The position numbers were made by a program, and so were the translations under genes. Under the pieces are notes generated by a model, which worked only from the letters and a program-made list of their open reading frames with translations, had not been told where the DNA came from and made no database searches. From contig NZ_BNCD01000003.1 of NCBI RefSeq assembly GCF_014656295.1, positions 186,001-250,000 on the forward strand: a stretch of 64,000 nt of DNA, read 5' to 3'. Below are positions 63,260 through 64,000 of this stretch, in pieces. Origin of the DNA: Streptomyces sulfonofaciens (lineage in GTDB: Bacteria; Actinomycetota; Actinomycetes; Streptomycetales; Streptomycetaceae). How positions within the stretch are numbered: the first letter of the stretch is position 1; every line of letters starts with the position of its first letter.

Positions 63260-63334
63260 GCCCCAGTACTCCAACTGGTCAGAGAGGCCGCTCTCAAACA
63301 GCGGACAGTGTGGGTTCGAATCCCACCTGGGGCA
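63260..63334 (+). tRNA. tRNA with CAA (Leu) anticodon but a class I variable loop
   Basis: A 75-nt cloverleaf. The acceptor stem is 7 bp (GCCCCAG with CTGGGGC, discriminator A), the anticodon stem CCGCT/AGCGG closes the loop CTCAAAC, and the T arm is GTGGG-TTCGAAT-CCCAC. The anticodon at 63295-63297 reads CAA, for the codon UUG (leucine). The variable loop has only 5 nt, whereas bacterial leucine tRNAs carry a long variable arm. The D stem is just 3 bp with a C-A mismatch, which is a class II-like trait. No CCA is encoded. Confidence 0.85.
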
Positions 63335-63356
63335 CTTTCCTCCGGATTCCCGGCCG

Positions 63357-63369
63357 GGGATTCGAACCC
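63357..63369 (-). repeat. 13-bp inverted copy of the tRNA T-arm core
   Basis: GGGATTCGAACCC is the exact reverse complement of GGGTTCGAATCCC at 63312-63324 in the tRNA, 33 bp away. Around it a T-arm-like stem CCGGG...CCCGG can form on the minus strand, but no full tRNA is present. Confidence 0.6.
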
Positions 63370-63438
63370 GGAAATTCCACGGCGAGATCCGGCCCCGGGC
63401 AGCCGGAGCCGGATCGTGACGCACCCCACAGGCACCGC

Positions 63439-64000
63439 CTACCGCGGCGCGTCGTCCTCCCCGATCCGGTGGACCCGGAGCAGGTTCGTGGTACCGGACA
63501 TGCCGGGCGGCGAGCCGGCCGTGATGATCACGATGTCGCCCTTGGCGCACCGCCCGATCCTGAGAAGCTCGTCGTCGACCTGCTCGACCATCGCGTCGGT
63601 GGACTCCACGTGCGGTCCGAGGAAGGTCTCCACCCCCCAGGTGAGGTTCAACTGGGCGCGGGTCGCCGGTTCCGGGGTGAAGGCGAGCAGCGGGATCGGC
63701 GAGCGGTAGCGGGACAGGCGCCGCACGGTGTCGCCGGACTGCGTGAAGGCGACCAGGAACTTCGCGCCGAGGAAGTCGCCGATGTCGGCGGCAGCACGCG
63801 CGACGGCGCCGCCCTGGGTGCGCGGCTTGCTGCGCTCGGTGATCGGCGGCAGGCCCTTGGCGAGGATGTCCTCCTCGGCCGCCTCGACGATCCTCGCCAT
63901 CGTCCTGACGGTCTCCACCGGGTACTTCCCGACGCTGGTCTCGCCGGAGAGCATCACGGCGTCGGTGCCGTCGATGACGGCGTTGGCGACGTCGGATGCC
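63439..64000 (-). CDS. pyk: Pyruvate kinase, C-terminal part (gene runs off the right edge)
   Basis: Last glycolytic step, phosphoenolpyruvate plus ADP to pyruvate plus ATP. Only the last 187 codons, including the stop, are inside the window. The visible part starts at [24 protein letters not shown] (active-site barrel end) and continues through the allosteric C-terminal domain to [44 protein letters not shown] and WGVETFLGP are family blocks. The start lies beyond 64000. The tRNA on the opposite strand ends 104 bp downstream of the stop. Confidence 0.97.
   Translation of the reverse strand, partial: ASDVANAVIDGTDAVMLSGETSVGKYPVETVRTMARIVEAAEEDILAKGLPPITERSKPRTQGGAVARAAADIGDFLGAKFLVAFTQSGDTVRRLSRYRSPIPLLAFTPEPATRAQLNLTWGVETFLGPHVESTDAMVEQVDDELLRIGRCAKGDIVIITAGSPPGMSGTTNLLRVHRIGEDDAPR

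Overview
The window is a chromosomal core segment of a Streptomyces (or very close actinomycete). The evidence is the very high GC content, the frequent GTG starts, the many leaderless genes with a -10 box 6-7 nt before the start codon, and the gene order uvrA / aroQ / terD / uvrB / ogt / rpsA / coaE / hrpB / polA / livKHMGF / pdtaR / pyk. Lineage-typical families are also present: DUF397 with a DUF5753 XRE regulator, a DUF6343 membrane protein, a SAV2177-type methyltransferase and a mycothiol-type MDMPI protein. No insertion sequence, prophage or CRISPR array was found.

Left third (1-23 kb). A LacI regulator with a 38-bp perfect operator and a PfkB sugar kinase come first. They are followed by uvrA, an MDMPI-fold protein, a metallo-beta-lactamase-fold hydrolase, 3-dehydroquinase, a TerC/TerD group, uvrB, an MHYT membrane sensor, a secreted glycerophosphodiester phosphodiesterase, an O6-alkylguanine methyltransferase and a zinc formaldehyde dehydrogenase. 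After an 880-bp stretch with no intact gene come psuG-psuK (pseudouridine salvage) and corA.

Middle (23-41 kb). This is a looser accessory mix: a CBS protein, a secreted Cip1-like protein, a P-loop-less uridine-kinase-like protein, an orphan gltD, and an abaA/whiJ-type cluster (XRE, DUF397, HATPase) with clear palindromic operators. Then come a secreted PI-PLC facing a secreted serine protease, a nucleotidyltransferase paired with a small protein whose C terminus resembles an amyloid-signalling motif, a family-5 uracil-DNA glycosylase, methyltransferases, coaE, a PAC2 protein, and a secreted beta-helix protein behind a DasR-like box. Short-period tandem repeats (7, 9, 13, 14, 16, 18, 19 and 30 bp) sit in many of the gaps.

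Right third (41-64 kb). rpsA has a strong promoter and a long leader that can hide its Shine-Dalgarno sequence. It is followed by hrpB, a lytic transglycosylase with Ig-like repeats, polA, an FdhF-type molybdoenzyme, a thioesterase, the branched-chain amino-acid ABC operon livKHMGF, the ANTAR regulator pdtaR, a tRNA with a leucine CAA anticodon but no long variable arm, and the C-terminal part of pyruvate kinase, which runs off the right edge.

The most coherent signal is regulatory. Three DNA-repair genes (uvrB, ogt, polA) each carry the RecA-independent damage promoter TTGTC(A/G)GTG-N8-TAnnnT or a close variant. In each case the start codon lies 6-7 nt after the -10 box, which predicts leaderless mRNAs. 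A fourth copy at 7512-7534 fires into a stretch with no annotated gene and is worth a direct test.
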